51,381 nucleotides of DNA from Candidatus Muiribacteriota bacterium. GTDB lineage: Bacteria > Muiribacteriota > DAOVTB01. Position 1 is the stretch's first letter; each line of letters opens with the position of its first letter. A program made the position numbers and the translations under genes. The stretch covers positions 1 through 51,381 of the forward strand of contig DAOVTB010000009.1 of NCBI GenBank assembly GCA_030633305.1. Direction: 5' to 3'. Below, one piece after another: positions 1 to 8,101 of this stretch. The notes below the pieces were generated by a model. The model saw nothing but the letters and a program-made list of their open reading frames with translations. It searched no databases and was not told the origin of the DNA.

Positions 1-643
1 TATTTAATTTTCTGGCAATTTCGAAAATCACAGTTTCTTCAGTTTCAATGCATTCGCCGTCAGCGTATGCACAGTAAAAACAAAGTTGAATTATGTATTT
101 TCTTTTTTCAATATCATTTTTGTAAACGGTATTCAAGTCGGTAATGATTTTTTTCATGTCAATACGCATATGATTGAATTCGTTGATAAACCAGGACATC
201 ATATTTTGTATTATTTCAGCATCATATCGTCCAAAGATAGATTTTAGTTTTTCAGAATCGCTTTTCTTTCCATGAGCCAGATTATGGTACATATCCTTTA
301 CTATACGATTATATTCAGTGTCTGTAATTCTTCCGTCAGCCATTGCAATGTGAATCATAATGGCCATTGCACTGCCGATAAGTGAAAATTCTTCAAAGAT
401 AATTTTATCCTGTTTCTTTTCAGGTACATGATTTCTCTGAATAAAGATATATCCCATATAATCTTCTATTACATCGTAATTTAAAGATTTTATGATTTCA
501 TTTTGAATTTCCTCAAGTTTTTCATCAGATGACTTTAAATTATTCCTGTGTAGTTCAACGACATCGGAAAATATGTAATCGCATCGAAAACATTGTAGTC
601 TTCCTTTTGTATTCATTGCATCGCAATCTGGACATAATTTCAT
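1..643 (-). CDS. Zinc-ribbon / TerB-like protein (3' end cut by window)
   Basis: Reading the minus strand from the ATG at 643 gives 214 open codons that run off the left edge, so the C-terminus is missing. The N-terminus has a CPDC...CFRC pair, a typical zinc ribbon. About 80 residues further on there are two acidic helix motifs, MADGRITDTEY and YADGECIETEE. These are the repeated metal-binding-like motif of TerB/DjlA-N helical domains, which are known in tellurite-resistance and envelope-stress proteins. A Shine-Dalgarno AAGGAA lies six bases before the ATG. The family call rests on these motifs only; no substrate or partner is visible. It is transcribed divergently from fxsA. Confidence 0.6.
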   Translation of the reverse strand, partial: MKLCPDCDAMNTKGRLQCFRCDYIFSDVVELHRNNLKSSDEKLEEIQNEIIKSLNYDVIEDYMGYIFIQRNHVPEKKQDKIIFEEFSLIGSAMAIMIHIAMADGRITDTEYNRIVKDMYHNLAHGKKSDSEKLKSIFGRYDAEIIQNMMSWFINEFNHMRIDMKKIITDLNTVYKNDIEKRKYIIQLCFYCAYADGECIETEETVIFEIARKLN

Positions 644-679
644 ATCAGGTTCCTTTCTCATTAGTCATGGATTAAAATA

Positions 680-707
680 TTGACTATATTTTATCATAGA
701 ATAATAA
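680..707 (+). promoter_or_regulatory. Possible sigma-A promoter for fxsA
   Basis: TTGACT at 680-685, a 16-base spacer and TAATAA at 702-707. The -35 is good and the -10 is weak. It would give a leader of about 45 bases before fxsA. Confidence 0.35.
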
Positions 708-759
708 TTATGTTGAACTAATAAATGATTTTCTTTATCATGCATAGTGGAGATATATA

Positions 760-1251
760 ATGAGATTTGTTACGTCTTTTTTTATTACTGTTGTAATTTT
801 AAGTAGTGCAGAATTATTCCTGCTTGTTGAAGTAGCGGCCAAATTTGGATTTATGTTGACCTTCATGCTTTGCGTTTTCACGGGAATAGCTGGTGGTGCA
901 GTTATAAGGTCACAGGGAATAGATACTCTTAGAAATATCAATAGATCTATTGCCCAAGGGATGGTTCCTGCTACTGAAATTGTATCTGGACTTATGTTGA
1001 TTATACTGGGAGCATTTCTTATGGTTCCCGGTTTTATTACAGATATTCTTGGATTTATATTATTAATCAGACCTGTAAGAAATTTGGCAGCCTCATACCT
1101 TATTTATAAATTTAAAGGTCATGTTAAAATATTCAGTAATGCTGGATCAGCTGAATTCCAATCAGAAAGTTCGGGAATAAATGAAGCTCCAGGTCAAGTA
1201 GATGGAAATGTAATTGATGCTGATTTTAGAGAGATTGATCCTTCTGATTAA
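760..1251 (+). CDS. fxsA: FxsA family membrane protein
   Basis: The 163-residue protein has the FxsA pattern: an N-terminal hydrophobic pair of helices with a small acidic/polar stretch, a central amphipathic SQGIDTLRNI segment, and a second hydrophobic block containing the conserved MVPGFITDILGF-type motif followed by RPVRN. In E. coli FxsA is an inner-membrane protein whose overproduction relieves phage T7 exclusion by the F plasmid; its normal role is unclear. The C-terminal 45 residues are polar and probably cytoplasmic. GGAG lies about eight bases before the ATG. It converges with, and overlaps by a few bases, the next gene on the minus strand. Confidence 0.85.
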   Translation: MRFVTSFFITVVILSSAELFLLVEVAAKFGFMLTFMLCVFTGIAGGAVIRSQGIDTLRNINRSIAQGMVPATEIVSGLMLIILGAFLMVPGFITDILGFILLIRPVRNLAASYLIYKFKGHVKIFSNAGSAEFQSESSGINEAPGQVDGNVIDADFREIDPSD

Positions 1252-2021
1252 CGGTCTTCAATATTGAGTGAATCAAGATCCGAGGCTACTGACATAGTAA
1301 GGAAATTGATATATTCAGCAGTTAGACGTTCATGATATCTTCCGATAGTCAATCCTATAATTCCTGTTGCAGTGTGCCCTTTGGATAGATATTGTGCTGA
1401 TACGAGTAATGTAATCAATCGAGCAAGGCAATATGATTTGGAATCTATAAAAATTTGACCGAAACCTTTGGTCTCAAAATTAAATTTTCTAAAATCAATC
1501 ATAGGAGTTGTTAATAATCTTTCATTTTTCTCAACTCTTTTCTCTATTATTATTTTTGGAACCAATAGTATTTTCTTTTCAAGAATGTCCAGTTCCTTAA
1601 TTATTTCTGCATCTTTGGTATTGGACATTTCTTTTATATGCCATTGTAAACCATATTTTATACTATTTTTAATGAATTTTATCTGTTCCGTTTCAATTTT
1701 ATGTTCAGGGATCTTATTAAGAAATCTTTTCCCTAATGGACCTATTAGAGCAAGTTCTGATTTTAATGTTTTTAATCCGCACTCTTTTATTCTTTTTTCA
1801 ATTGTATCTGTTAGTTGGATGTTATAATTTTTATTATATGTATTAATTAGATTAAAAAATGATTTTCTTCCAAGTGTTTGAAAAATATTTTTAAATTCGG
1901 CAAGTCGACCTCTTAAATATGCAAAATCAGGTGATTCATAATAACTTCTCCGAGCGTAAGAATCGGTTAGAAAAGAGAATAAAAATATTGAAATTAAAAA
2001 TAAGATGTAAATTTTTTTCAT
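1248..2021 (-). CDS. Exported protein of unknown function
   Basis: 257 residues. The first 23 form a clear signal peptide (MKK, a hydrophobic core, then DSYA before a basic RR), so it is likely periplasmic. The mature part is mainly helical and charged, with a more hydrophobic Ala/Gly/Leu stretch near residues 205-230. I do not recognise the family. There is no Shine-Dalgarno before the ATG at 2021, and no strong promoter is visible in the 2022-2236 gap. It converges with fxsA and their stop codons overlap. Confidence 0.6.
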   Translation of the reverse strand: MKKIYILFLISIFLFSFLTDSYARRSYYESPDFAYLRGRLAEFKNIFQTLGRKSFFNLINTYNKNYNIQLTDTIEKRIKECGLKTLKSELALIGPLGKRFLNKIPEHKIETEQIKFIKNSIKYGLQWHIKEMSNTKDAEIIKELDILEKKILLVPKIIIEKRVEKNERLLTTPMIDFRKFNFETKGFGQIFIDSKSYCLARLITLLVSAQYLSKGHTATGIIGLTIGRYHERLTAEYINFLTMSVASDLDSLNIEDR

Positions 2022-2090
2022 ATTAATATGAAATCATATATCATTTTTATTTGCAAGTTTATGAGTATTTGTTCGCTAGGAACTGCGGAA

Positions 2091-2118
2091 TGGCAAATTT
2101 ACTAAAATAAGTTTGCCA
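2091..2118. repeat. Small inverted repeat in intergenic gap
   Basis: TGGCAAATTT at 2091-2100 faces AAGTTTGCCA at 2109-2118, with one mismatch that would be a G-U pair in RNA. No T-run follows on either strand, so it is not a standard terminator. It is the only structure seen in the 2022-2180 stretch. Confidence 0.3.
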
Positions 2119-2180
2119 TGATATGTTCTATTTAATGTAATGCTCAAAAGCGGGTTTTTATGATGAATCAGTAGTTGAAT

Positions 2181-2209
2181 TTGAATAAAAAAATTGAATT
2201 TGATATAAT
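2181..2209 (+). promoter_or_regulatory. Sigma-A type promoter
   Basis: TTGAAT at 2181-2186, a 17-base spacer and a consensus TATAAT at 2204-2209, about 40 bases upstream of the nitroreductase-fusion start. Confidence 0.6.
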
Positions 2210-2248
2210 TTTGTCTATATTTAATACCAAAGTTTATTGGAGAGAATA

Positions 2249-3172
2249 GTGAAAAAAATTACGAGTTTTCTTTTTTTATTTGTATTAACAACAGTTTTAT
2301 TATTACCATTTGAAAATGGTACTTATAATGGAATCAGTATTGGTTCTGATGGGCCGATGAAAGTCAGAGTCATTGTTTCGGATAATAGAATTATAGATGT
2401 GAAAATATTAAAACATAAAAAAAGTGTAACTACAGATTTTATGAAAGTGATTACAGAAAGGATTATTAAAAAAGGGGATTACGAAGGAGTTGAAACCGTT
2501 ACTGGTGCAATTATTGATTCAAAAGCGATACTCAAGGCTGTTGAAAATGCATTATTAAAAGCCCAAAAAACATCTAATAAAAAGACTGTAATAAAAAATG
2601 AAATTCTGATGTTGACTCCTCCTGAAAAAAGTGGTGGAAGATCATTGACAGAATGCCTATGGAAAAGGAAAACTCAGAGGAAGTTCAGCAGCAAATCTCT
2701 TCCTTTGAAAACACTGTCTAATTTATTATGGTCTGCGCGCGGGATGAATCGAAAAAAAGGAAAAAAGTTAACAGTTCCATCTGCATTTAACTGGCAGCAG
2801 ATAGATGTATATGTTGCTCTTCAAAATGGGCTTTTTTTATATAATTCTCAAAAACATCAATTGGAAAAGGTCTTGAGTAAGGATCTGCGTCGATTTACAG
2901 GCTCTCAGTGGTTTAAAAAGCTTGCTCCGGTTGCTCTTGTTTATGTAGTGGACTATGATCGGATGACAGGAGGTGGCAGCATGGAAGAAAAGCTTTTTTA
3001 TGCTGCAACTGACACAGGATTTATTAGTCAGAATGTTTATTTGTACTGTGCTTCAAAAGATCTTGCTACAGTTGTTTTAGGTGGAAGAAAAGGTGAACTT
3101 GAAAAGAAAATGAAACTTCGGCAATGGCAAAAAGTCATATTGACTCAAACAGTTGGATATCCTGCTGAATAG
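2249..3172 (+). CDS. Exported FMN-binding domain / nitroreductase fusion
   Basis: I start it at GTG 2249 instead of the in-frame TTG 2237, because GGAGAG sits just before the GTG and the protein then begins with a clean signal peptide (MKKITSFLFLFVL...). Residues about 22-105 form an FMN_bind (RnfG/NosR-type) domain: NGTYNG near its start, VRVIVSDNRI, and a VETVTGAI turn. In ApbE-flavinylated members that turn ends in SGAT with the modified Thr; here that Thr is Ile, so covalent FMN attachment is doubtful. Residues about 125-305 form a SagB/ThcOx-like nitroreductase domain (RKTQRKF start, LLWSARG, GFISQNVYL, VGYP end). Likely a periplasmic flavin oxidoreductase; substrate unknown. Confidence 0.7.
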   Translation: MKKITSFLFLFVLTTVLLLPFENGTYNGISIGSDGPMKVRVIVSDNRIIDVKILKHKKSVTTDFMKVITERIIKKGDYEGVETVTGAIIDSKAILKAVENALLKAQKTSNKKTVIKNEILMLTPPEKSGGRSLTECLWKRKTQRKFSSKSLPLKTLSNLLWSARGMNRKKGKKLTVPSAFNWQQIDVYVALQNGLFLYNSQKHQLEKVLSKDLRRFTGSQWFKKLAPVALVYVVDYDRMTGGGSMEEKLFYAATDTGFISQNVYLYCASKDLATVVLGGRKGELEKKMKLRQWQKVILTQTVGYPAE

Positions 3173-3201
3173 ATGTAAATGTTGTTGATTACAATTTTAT
3201 A

Positions 3202-3230
3202 TTGACACGAATTAATAAAAAATATAGAAT
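3202..3230 (+). promoter_or_regulatory. Sigma-A type promoter
   Basis: Perfect TTGACA at 3202-3207, a 17-base spacer and TAGAAT at 3225-3230, about 34 bases before the next gene's start. Confidence 0.65.
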
Positions 3231-3263
3231 ATAATAATATTGATGAAAAACTCAGGAGGAATT

Positions 3264-4100
3264 ATGAAAAAGACTTTTATTGTTGTAATTGCTGTTTTAT
3301 TTCTTTTTCCAGTCATGCTCACTGCCATGACATATTATCAGACTGGTGGTTATCGTTTTAACTGTGATGTAAAGAATGACAGTTTTAAAGATATTCGTGA
3401 TGTTCGTGTTTCTGGTTACGTTTCCAGTAACTCTGCCAGACTTGACTTCCGTGCAGATGGATATCAACAGGCATATCAAACAGTATATTTAAGAGAGAAC
3501 CAGAAGGATTATAGAGTTTCTGTCAGAATGCGTGATCCTTATGTTAATTATGAGGTATACGATAATTCAAATAAAGTTGTTCCCGGAACATATGTCAATG
3601 ACTCACAATTTATGTATTGGGGTGATGAATATGGTGCAAAATTCACAGTACCAAAAAAAGGATTTGATCAGCTTCAAAAATCTGATATTCAGGTCAAAGT
3701 TAATTATTTCACTCCGTTCCTTGCGCGAGTTTATTTAAGAAGTCTTGGCGATTCATGGGATATAGAAGTTGTTATCAAAAGAAGAGATATTAAACAGTCT
3801 TTCAACACTATAAAACTCTATCTTAAACGTGATGGAGAACGCGAAAACATTGTTGAACTTAGAAAACCTGAAACAGTTGAAGGAAAACTTGAACTCTTAA
3901 GGACTTTGACTCAGGATCCTTTGAGTGTTTCTTCTGATGATGCTTACCCTCAGCAGATAAAAATACTAAAAGAGGAAATTGAAAATAGTGTTTTAAGCGG
4001 AAATAAGACTGAAGAAAATATCAACCTGATTGAAAACAATTATCCAATATTTAAACAACTATTGAATAAATTAAAAATTCGCACTTTTTTGACTAAATAA
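3264..4100 (+). CDS. Exported protein of unknown function
   Basis: The start is set at ATG 3264, which has AGGAGG four bases upstream, and not at the in-frame ATG 3240, which lacks one. The product is 278 residues with a signal peptide (MKKTFIVVIAVLFLFPVMLTAM). The mature protein is rich in Tyr, Asp, Arg and beta-strand-like stretches up to residue 200, suggesting one or two beta-sandwich domains. The last 70 residues are helical. I recognise no family. It has its own promoter and a strong terminator, so it is a single-gene transcript and probably well expressed. Confidence 0.6.
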   Translation: MKKTFIVVIAVLFLFPVMLTAMTYYQTGGYRFNCDVKNDSFKDIRDVRVSGYVSSNSARLDFRADGYQQAYQTVYLRENQKDYRVSVRMRDPYVNYEVYDNSNKVVPGTYVNDSQFMYWGDEYGAKFTVPKKGFDQLQKSDIQVKVNYFTPFLARVYLRSLGDSWDIEVVIKRRDIKQSFNTIKLYLKRDGERENIVELRKPETVEGKLELLRTLTQDPLSVSSDDAYPQQIKILKEEIENSVLSGNKTEENINLIENNYPIFKQLLNKLKIRTFLTK

Positions 4101-4120
4101 ATTAACTATGACATAAAAAA

Positions 4121-4152
4121 AGGCTGTGCTTGAACTGCACAGCCTTTTTTTG
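4121..4152 (+). terminator. Rho-independent terminator
   Basis: AGGCTGTGC at 4121-4129, a 7-base loop, GCACAGCCT at 4137-4145, then a T-run. The stem is a perfect nine base pairs and an A-run precedes it. Confidence 0.9.
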
Positions 4153-4196
4153 TTTTAATCACTCTAAGAATAATATGAATTTAAGGAGAAATTACA

Positions 4197-4670
4197 ATGA
4201 AGATTAAGATGGTTCTTTCAGAAAAAATAAATCGTGGTCATAGTGAGATTTATTCTATAAATATGGATAAAACTCTTCAAGACGCATCACAGGAAATGTC
4301 CTCAAAGAAAATTGGTGGAATGCTGGTGATTGATCCAAATTCTGACCCAGAGTATGTTGGGATCATTACTGAAAGAGATATTATGAGATGTTGTAGTGAA
4401 AAACTCGATTTTTCTGTATGCAAGGTATCGAAAGTAATGTCTAAAAATCTGGTTGTCGCTAAAATGGATGACGAAGTCCCGTATGTAATGAGCGTAATGG
4501 CACAAAAACATATTAGGCATATACCTGTAATAGAGGAAAAAGACGGAAAATCCTGTATTAAAGGATTTCTTTCAATAAGGGATCTTTTGTATGCTGTTAT
4601 TGTTGAAAAAGACATTCGCATTCAGCACCTGAATGACTATGCTAATACTTACAAAAGCGAAGTTTATTGA
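4197..4670 (+). CDS. CBS-domain pair protein
   Basis: 157 residues carrying two CBS motifs and no fused catalytic domain. The first (about residues 14-70) ends with GIITERDIMR, and the second (about 78-140) has IRHIPVIEE followed by GFLSIRDLL. CBS pairs bind adenosine nucleotides and act as energy or redox sensors; stand-alone proteins of this size usually modulate partner enzymes. AAGGAG lies eight bases before the ATG. It stands between a terminator and a convergent membrane protein, so the neighbours do not reveal its partner. Confidence 0.85.
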   Translation: MKIKMVLSEKINRGHSEIYSINMDKTLQDASQEMSSKKIGGMLVIDPNSDPEYVGIITERDIMRCCSEKLDFSVCKVSKVMSKNLVVAKMDDEVPYVMSVMAQKHIRHIPVIEEKDGKSCIKGFLSIRDLLYAVIVEKDIRIQHLNDYANTYKSEVY

Positions 4671-4671
4671 T

Positions 4672-5379
4672 TTAGATAAATAGAAGTAAAACAGCATATA
4701 CTGCCGCACCCGACGCAAATGCCCAGAAACTACTTTCAGATTCTGAAGGAAGTTCTTCTTTTAGTACGTTAAGAATGACTCCTCCAGATAGAAATGAAAA
4801 TAATAGTGCCAATGCTGCGTGATCTATTTTAATCAGAAGACCAGCTAGCCAGCCTAGAAAAACTGATCCTGAAAGTATCCATCTTCCTATTTTGTCATAC
4901 TTCTCCTTATGATGTTCCCTTAACCCCTGATCATTAACTATAAAGTGAAGTCCCATTGCAAGAGTATAAAGAAGAAGACTGATTACGGTTTTATCGTCAG
5001 GATGCTGTATTAAATATCCGATTAATGCATTAAAAAATGAAAATGATAAGATATGGATCCAGAATCCCAGATCTCCTTTTTTCTTAGACTGACTCAAGGC
5101 AAGTTTTTCAAGTCCAAAGAAAGTGATAAGTCCAATCAAAGATAAAATATAGGCATGATGCTCAAGGTAATTGATACCCGCATGCCCTGACATATGTTTT
5201 AAAAGTTCCTGTCCTTCGCCTAGTTCAGGTAACAGATGTATAAAAACGTATGCAACCGAAACCCCGCCTGCTATTGAAAGATAAGGGGAGCGAAATTTAT
5301 TTTTCCCAAGATTAAGCTTATAGGAAAAAACATGAAGAAAACACAGAAAAAATGTCATAGAAAATCGAAACCAGATCAT
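4672..5379 (-). CDS. ZIP-like integral membrane protein
   Basis: 235 residues with seven to eight hydrophobic spans and very short loops. The motif FIHLLPELGEG near residue 47 and the GxVxxxVLxEELP segment near the C-terminus resemble ZIP-family divalent metal transporters, and HEHH-like His clusters sit in loops (LEHHAY, REHHKE). The similarity is distant, so metal transport is an inference. GAGG precedes the ATG by nine bases and a good promoter lies upstream at 5408-5436. Transcription is divergent from the V-ATPase operon and convergent with the CBS gene. Confidence 0.55.
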   Translation of the reverse strand: MIWFRFSMTFFLCFLHVFSYKLNLGKNKFRSPYLSIAGGVSVAYVFIHLLPELGEGQELLKHMSGHAGINYLEHHAYILSLIGLITFFGLEKLALSQSKKKGDLGFWIHILSFSFFNALIGYLIQHPDDKTVISLLLYTLAMGLHFIVNDQGLREHHKEKYDKIGRWILSGSVFLGWLAGLLIKIDHAALALLFSFLSGGVILNVLKEELPSESESSFWAFASGAAVYAVLLLFI

Positions 5380-5407
5380 TTGGGAACCTCAAATTTAATT
5401 TAAAAAG

Positions 5408-5436
5408 ATTATATATTAAAATTTTCAAAATTTCAA
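5408..5436 (-). promoter_or_regulatory. Sigma-A type promoter for ZIP-like gene
   Basis: On the minus strand: TTGAAA (5431-5436), a 17-base spacer and a consensus TATAAT (5408-5413). It lies in the divergent region shared with the V-ATPase operon, for which I see only weak -10 candidates (TATGAT or TACAAT around 5473-5483). Confidence 0.6.
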
Positions 5437-5512
5437 AAATTACTTCTATCGTTACTGAATAATATCTAGGGATATGATACAATAATTTTTGAAATAAATA
5501 CTGGAGTGAATT

Positions 5513-5830
5513 GTGAAAAATCGTTCAATTGTACATGGAATTTTAAAAATTGAATCAGATGAAATGGCACGATATGATGAGGTAGTTGCGAAATGTGCTG
5601 AGAAATCGGAAATTGCCGAAAACGATTGTGATTTGAGAATTAAGTCACAAAAAAAAGAACTTGAAAAATATTTTGAAGATGAAATAATGAAATATGAAAA
5701 AAAATGTCAGATGGATCTTGACGATTTAAAGAAAGAAATAGATGATGAAATTCAGAAAGATAAGGGAAATTCAAGTGTTTTGGAAAATATGGTTGAAATT
5801 ATAATTAAACAGGTATACTCAGATGATTGA
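5513..5830 (+). CDS. V/A-type ATPase coiled-coil stalk subunit (H/G type)
   Basis: 105 residues, almost entirely charged heptad-like helix with no membrane span. It is the first gene of a V/A-ATPase operon, in the position of archaeal AhaH. Subunit H/G pairs with subunit E to build the peripheral stalk that holds the A3B3 head. It starts with GTG 5513, preceded by GGAG. It overlaps the subunit I gene by eight bases, implying translational coupling. The assignment rests on position, size and coiled coil rather than on conserved residues. Confidence 0.7.
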   Translation: MKNRSIVHGILKIESDEMARYDEVVAKCAEKSEIAENDCDLRIKSQKKELEKYFEDEIMKYEKKCQMDLDDLKKEIDDEIQKDKGNSSVLENMVEIIIKQVYSDD

Positions 5831-7739
5831 AAAAATGTCCAAAATAGAGATGTTATTTCTGAGTAAAGACATCGATAATATACTTTTATTTCTTCAGAAA
5901 ACAGCCCTATTGCATATAGAAGAAGTCGCGACTCCGGCAGAAGGAAAACTACATTTTCAAAGATTTCACGTTTCAGATGAATTGGCCAGAAAAATTGACA
6001 AATACAAAAACATAAATCAGCATATTGAGCATATTCATAAACTTTTTAACCAGAATATCACTTCATTAGAGAGATTGCCTGAACTTGATTTTAAAATTGA
6101 TATTCAAAAAGTATCAACAAAAGTACGGAATCTGGATAAAAAGTTTAGTAAATTTTCCCGTCGAAGAAAAAATCTTGACTCTGATTTAAAAGAATTGAAA
6201 CAATATGTTCCTGCAAAAGAAGCTATTTCAAAGGGAATAATGGATTACAACGGAAGTTTTTCCGAAGCTCATCCGATTGCTGTGCTTGCTATTCCGGAGG
6301 AAGATGTTCATCTGGTCAGGATTGTAGAAGAAATTGTCCAGAGAACTGTGAAAAGTGAAGAATATGAAATAATTCGGGTAAATTTTTCAACACCTCGACC
6401 AACGATCGCAGTAATGGTGTATTGTGATGAAAAATACAGTGGTAACGTTCGCGAAGACCTATGGGAAGAAGGCTTTTCAGAATTGATGTTTCCTAATTAT
6501 TCATCCGGAATGTCAATAAAGGAAACTATTTCAGATTTTGAAAGATTGATAAATGAAATCCCTAAGAATGTTACTAAGATTGATGATTCCATCAAAACTT
6601 TATTTAATAGTAATTCCAAGTATTTATGTGATTCTTATCACGCCATTGGTGCTTCTCTGAACAGATATGACTTTTATCCAAGTGTTGCACAGACAGAACA
6701 GTGTATTATTGTGAACGGATGGATACCTGAAGTAAAACTTATTGATTTTGAAAAATCCCTTGAAGATTGTTGGGGAGAAACAGCGATTTTAAACGAACTT
6801 GGAATAATACATGATGAGATTGAATCAATCCCAACTTTGTATAAAAATCCGAAATTCAGCAATAGATTTGAAAATCTGTTAAAATTATTTCCTCCAGCGG
6901 CATATGGCAGTTATGATCCGACAGTTTTAAATTCACTGACTTTTCCACTTTTTTTTGGTTTCATGCTGGGTGATATTGGATATGGTCTTTTGATTGTTGG
7001 ACTTGCTTGTTATTTACTAAAAAAATTAGATGAACCTTTTGGTTTTGTCGGGACGATAATGCTTTATTGTGGAATATCTTCTGTTGTATTTGGAGTCATC
7101 TACTGGGAATTTCTGGGGGACATGATCGATAATATAAGATTATTCAGTTTTCTTCCTCTATTACATAGACAGCATCATGTTAAGGAATTGATGATCATTT
7201 CGATGTTGATTGGTGGAGTTCATATAAGTATGGGATTTATCATTGGAGCTCTGAAGGAACTTAGTAAAAAGAAAACAAAAAAAGCTCTGGGTGAAATCTC
7301 AGTAGTAGTCTTTATATGGTCAACTTTTATTATTGTTGGAAGTTTAAATATTTTTGCTGTACTTCCCTCTTACATGCTTTCGCCATCAATTCTGATAATG
7401 GTTGCTTCAATGGTTATAATATTCATAACAAGCGGCTTTTTTTCTATTATGGAATTATTTTCTACACTGAGTAATATATTATCTTATACAAGACTAATGG
7501 CAATTGGATTTTCCTCTGTTATTCTGGCTAATATTGCAAATGTTCTAGGGAATTCAGTGAGCAATGTCATTATTGGTATTCTTACAGGACTTATTTTTCA
7601 TTTGATCAATCTTGTCCTGGGTATGTTTGGGCCGACGATTCATGCACTTAGATTGCATTATGTTGAATTCATGCCGAAATTCTATGAAGCAAGTGGAAAG
7701 GATTATAAGCCTTTTGAATATAACTTGAACAATTTTTAA
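5823..7739 (+). CDS. ntpI: V/A-type ATPase subunit I (a-subunit)
   Basis: 638 residues with the standard two-part layout. A soluble N-terminal half (about 1-330, alpha/beta with long coiled coils) forms the stalk, and a C-terminal half with about seven to eight membrane spans starts at the conserved FFGFMLGDIGYGL motif. The segment FSTLSNILSYTRLMAIGFSS contains the essential Arg of the ion half-channel (SYTRLMA). This is the stator that carries ions past the K ring. It lies two bases upstream of subunit K. The length is typical for bacterial/archaeal subunit I. Confidence 0.95.
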   Translation: MIEKMSKIEMLFLSKDIDNILLFLQKTALLHIEEVATPAEGKLHFQRFHVSDELARKIDKYKNINQHIEHIHKLFNQNITSLERLPELDFKIDIQKVSTKVRNLDKKFSKFSRRRKNLDSDLKELKQYVPAKEAISKGIMDYNGSFSEAHPIAVLAIPEEDVHLVRIVEEIVQRTVKSEEYEIIRVNFSTPRPTIAVMVYCDEKYSGNVREDLWEEGFSELMFPNYSSGMSIKETISDFERLINEIPKNVTKIDDSIKTLFNSNSKYLCDSYHAIGASLNRYDFYPSVAQTEQCIIVNGWIPEVKLIDFEKSLEDCWGETAILNELGIIHDEIESIPTLYKNPKFSNRFENLLKLFPPAAYGSYDPTVLNSLTFPLFFGFMLGDIGYGLLIVGLACYLLKKLDEPFGFVGTIMLYCGISSVVFGVIYWEFLGDMIDNIRLFSFLPLLHRQHHVKELMIISMLIGGVHISMGFIIGALKELSKKKTKKALGEISVVVFIWSTFIIVGSLNIFAVLPSYMLSPSILIMVASMVIIFITSGFFSIMELFSTLSNILSYTRLMAIGFSSVILANIANVLGNSVSNVIIGILTGLIFHLINLVLGMFGPTIHALRLHYVEFMPKFYEASGKDYKPFEYNLNNF

Positions 7740-7753
7740 AAATGGAGAAAAGG

Positions 7754-8101
7754 ATGGTAAATTTGAAAAAAACAGCTTTGTTACTTTTGATTGTGATGGG
7801 ACTTTCAGTCTGTCTTATTGCTGCTGGACAAGAAGTCAAAGAAAAAAAAGATGGTGTACAAGTCGCTTCGGCGAATGATCCAAAAAATTCGATGGCTTTC
7901 GCAATTAAAGCATTTGCTGCAGCTTTTGCTATTGGTATTTGCGCTATGTCTACTGCATATGCACAGGCTAGAATTGGTGCTGCTGGTGTAGGTACGATGG
8001 CAGAAAAGCCTGAATTATCAGGAAGAGTGATGCTTCTCGTTGCGATTCCAGAAACACTTGTTATACTTGGATTTGTTATTGCAGCCTTGATATTGTTATA
8101 G
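7754..8101 (+). CDS. ntpK: V/A-type ATPase subunit K (c-ring proteolipid)
   Basis: Start chosen at ATG 7754, six bases after GGAG; ATG 7742 is in frame but lies before that site. After a signal-peptide-like N-terminus (KKTALLLLIVMGL...LIAAG) and a charged linker there is one two-helix hairpin. Helix 1 ends in YAQARIGAAGVG and helix 2 carries the ion-binding Glu in AIPETLVILGF. The Gln-to-Glu spacing is 29 residues. A single hairpin with a cleavable N-terminus resembles the Thermus-type subunit as I recall it, unlike the doubled four-helix NtpK of Enterococcus. Ion specificity cannot be read from these residues. It is followed directly by subunit E. Confidence 0.9.
   Translation: MVNLKKTALLLLIVMGLSVCLIAAGQEVKEKKDGVQVASANDPKNSMAFAIKAFAAAFAIGICAMSTAYAQARIGAAGVGTMAEKPELSGRVMLLVAIPETLVILGFVIAALILL

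Noticed and set aside
1468-1827. 119-codon open frame on the plus strand
   Set aside because: It lies entirely antisense to the exported-protein gene at 1248-2021, has a composition typical of a reversed coding strand and no ribosome site.
7754-8101. Sodium specificity of the V-ATPase from the Gln75/Glu104 pair (numbered from ATG 7742)
   Set aside because: The same 29-residue Gln-Glu spacing occurs, as far as I recall, in a proton-driven Thermus subunit, so it does not discriminate.
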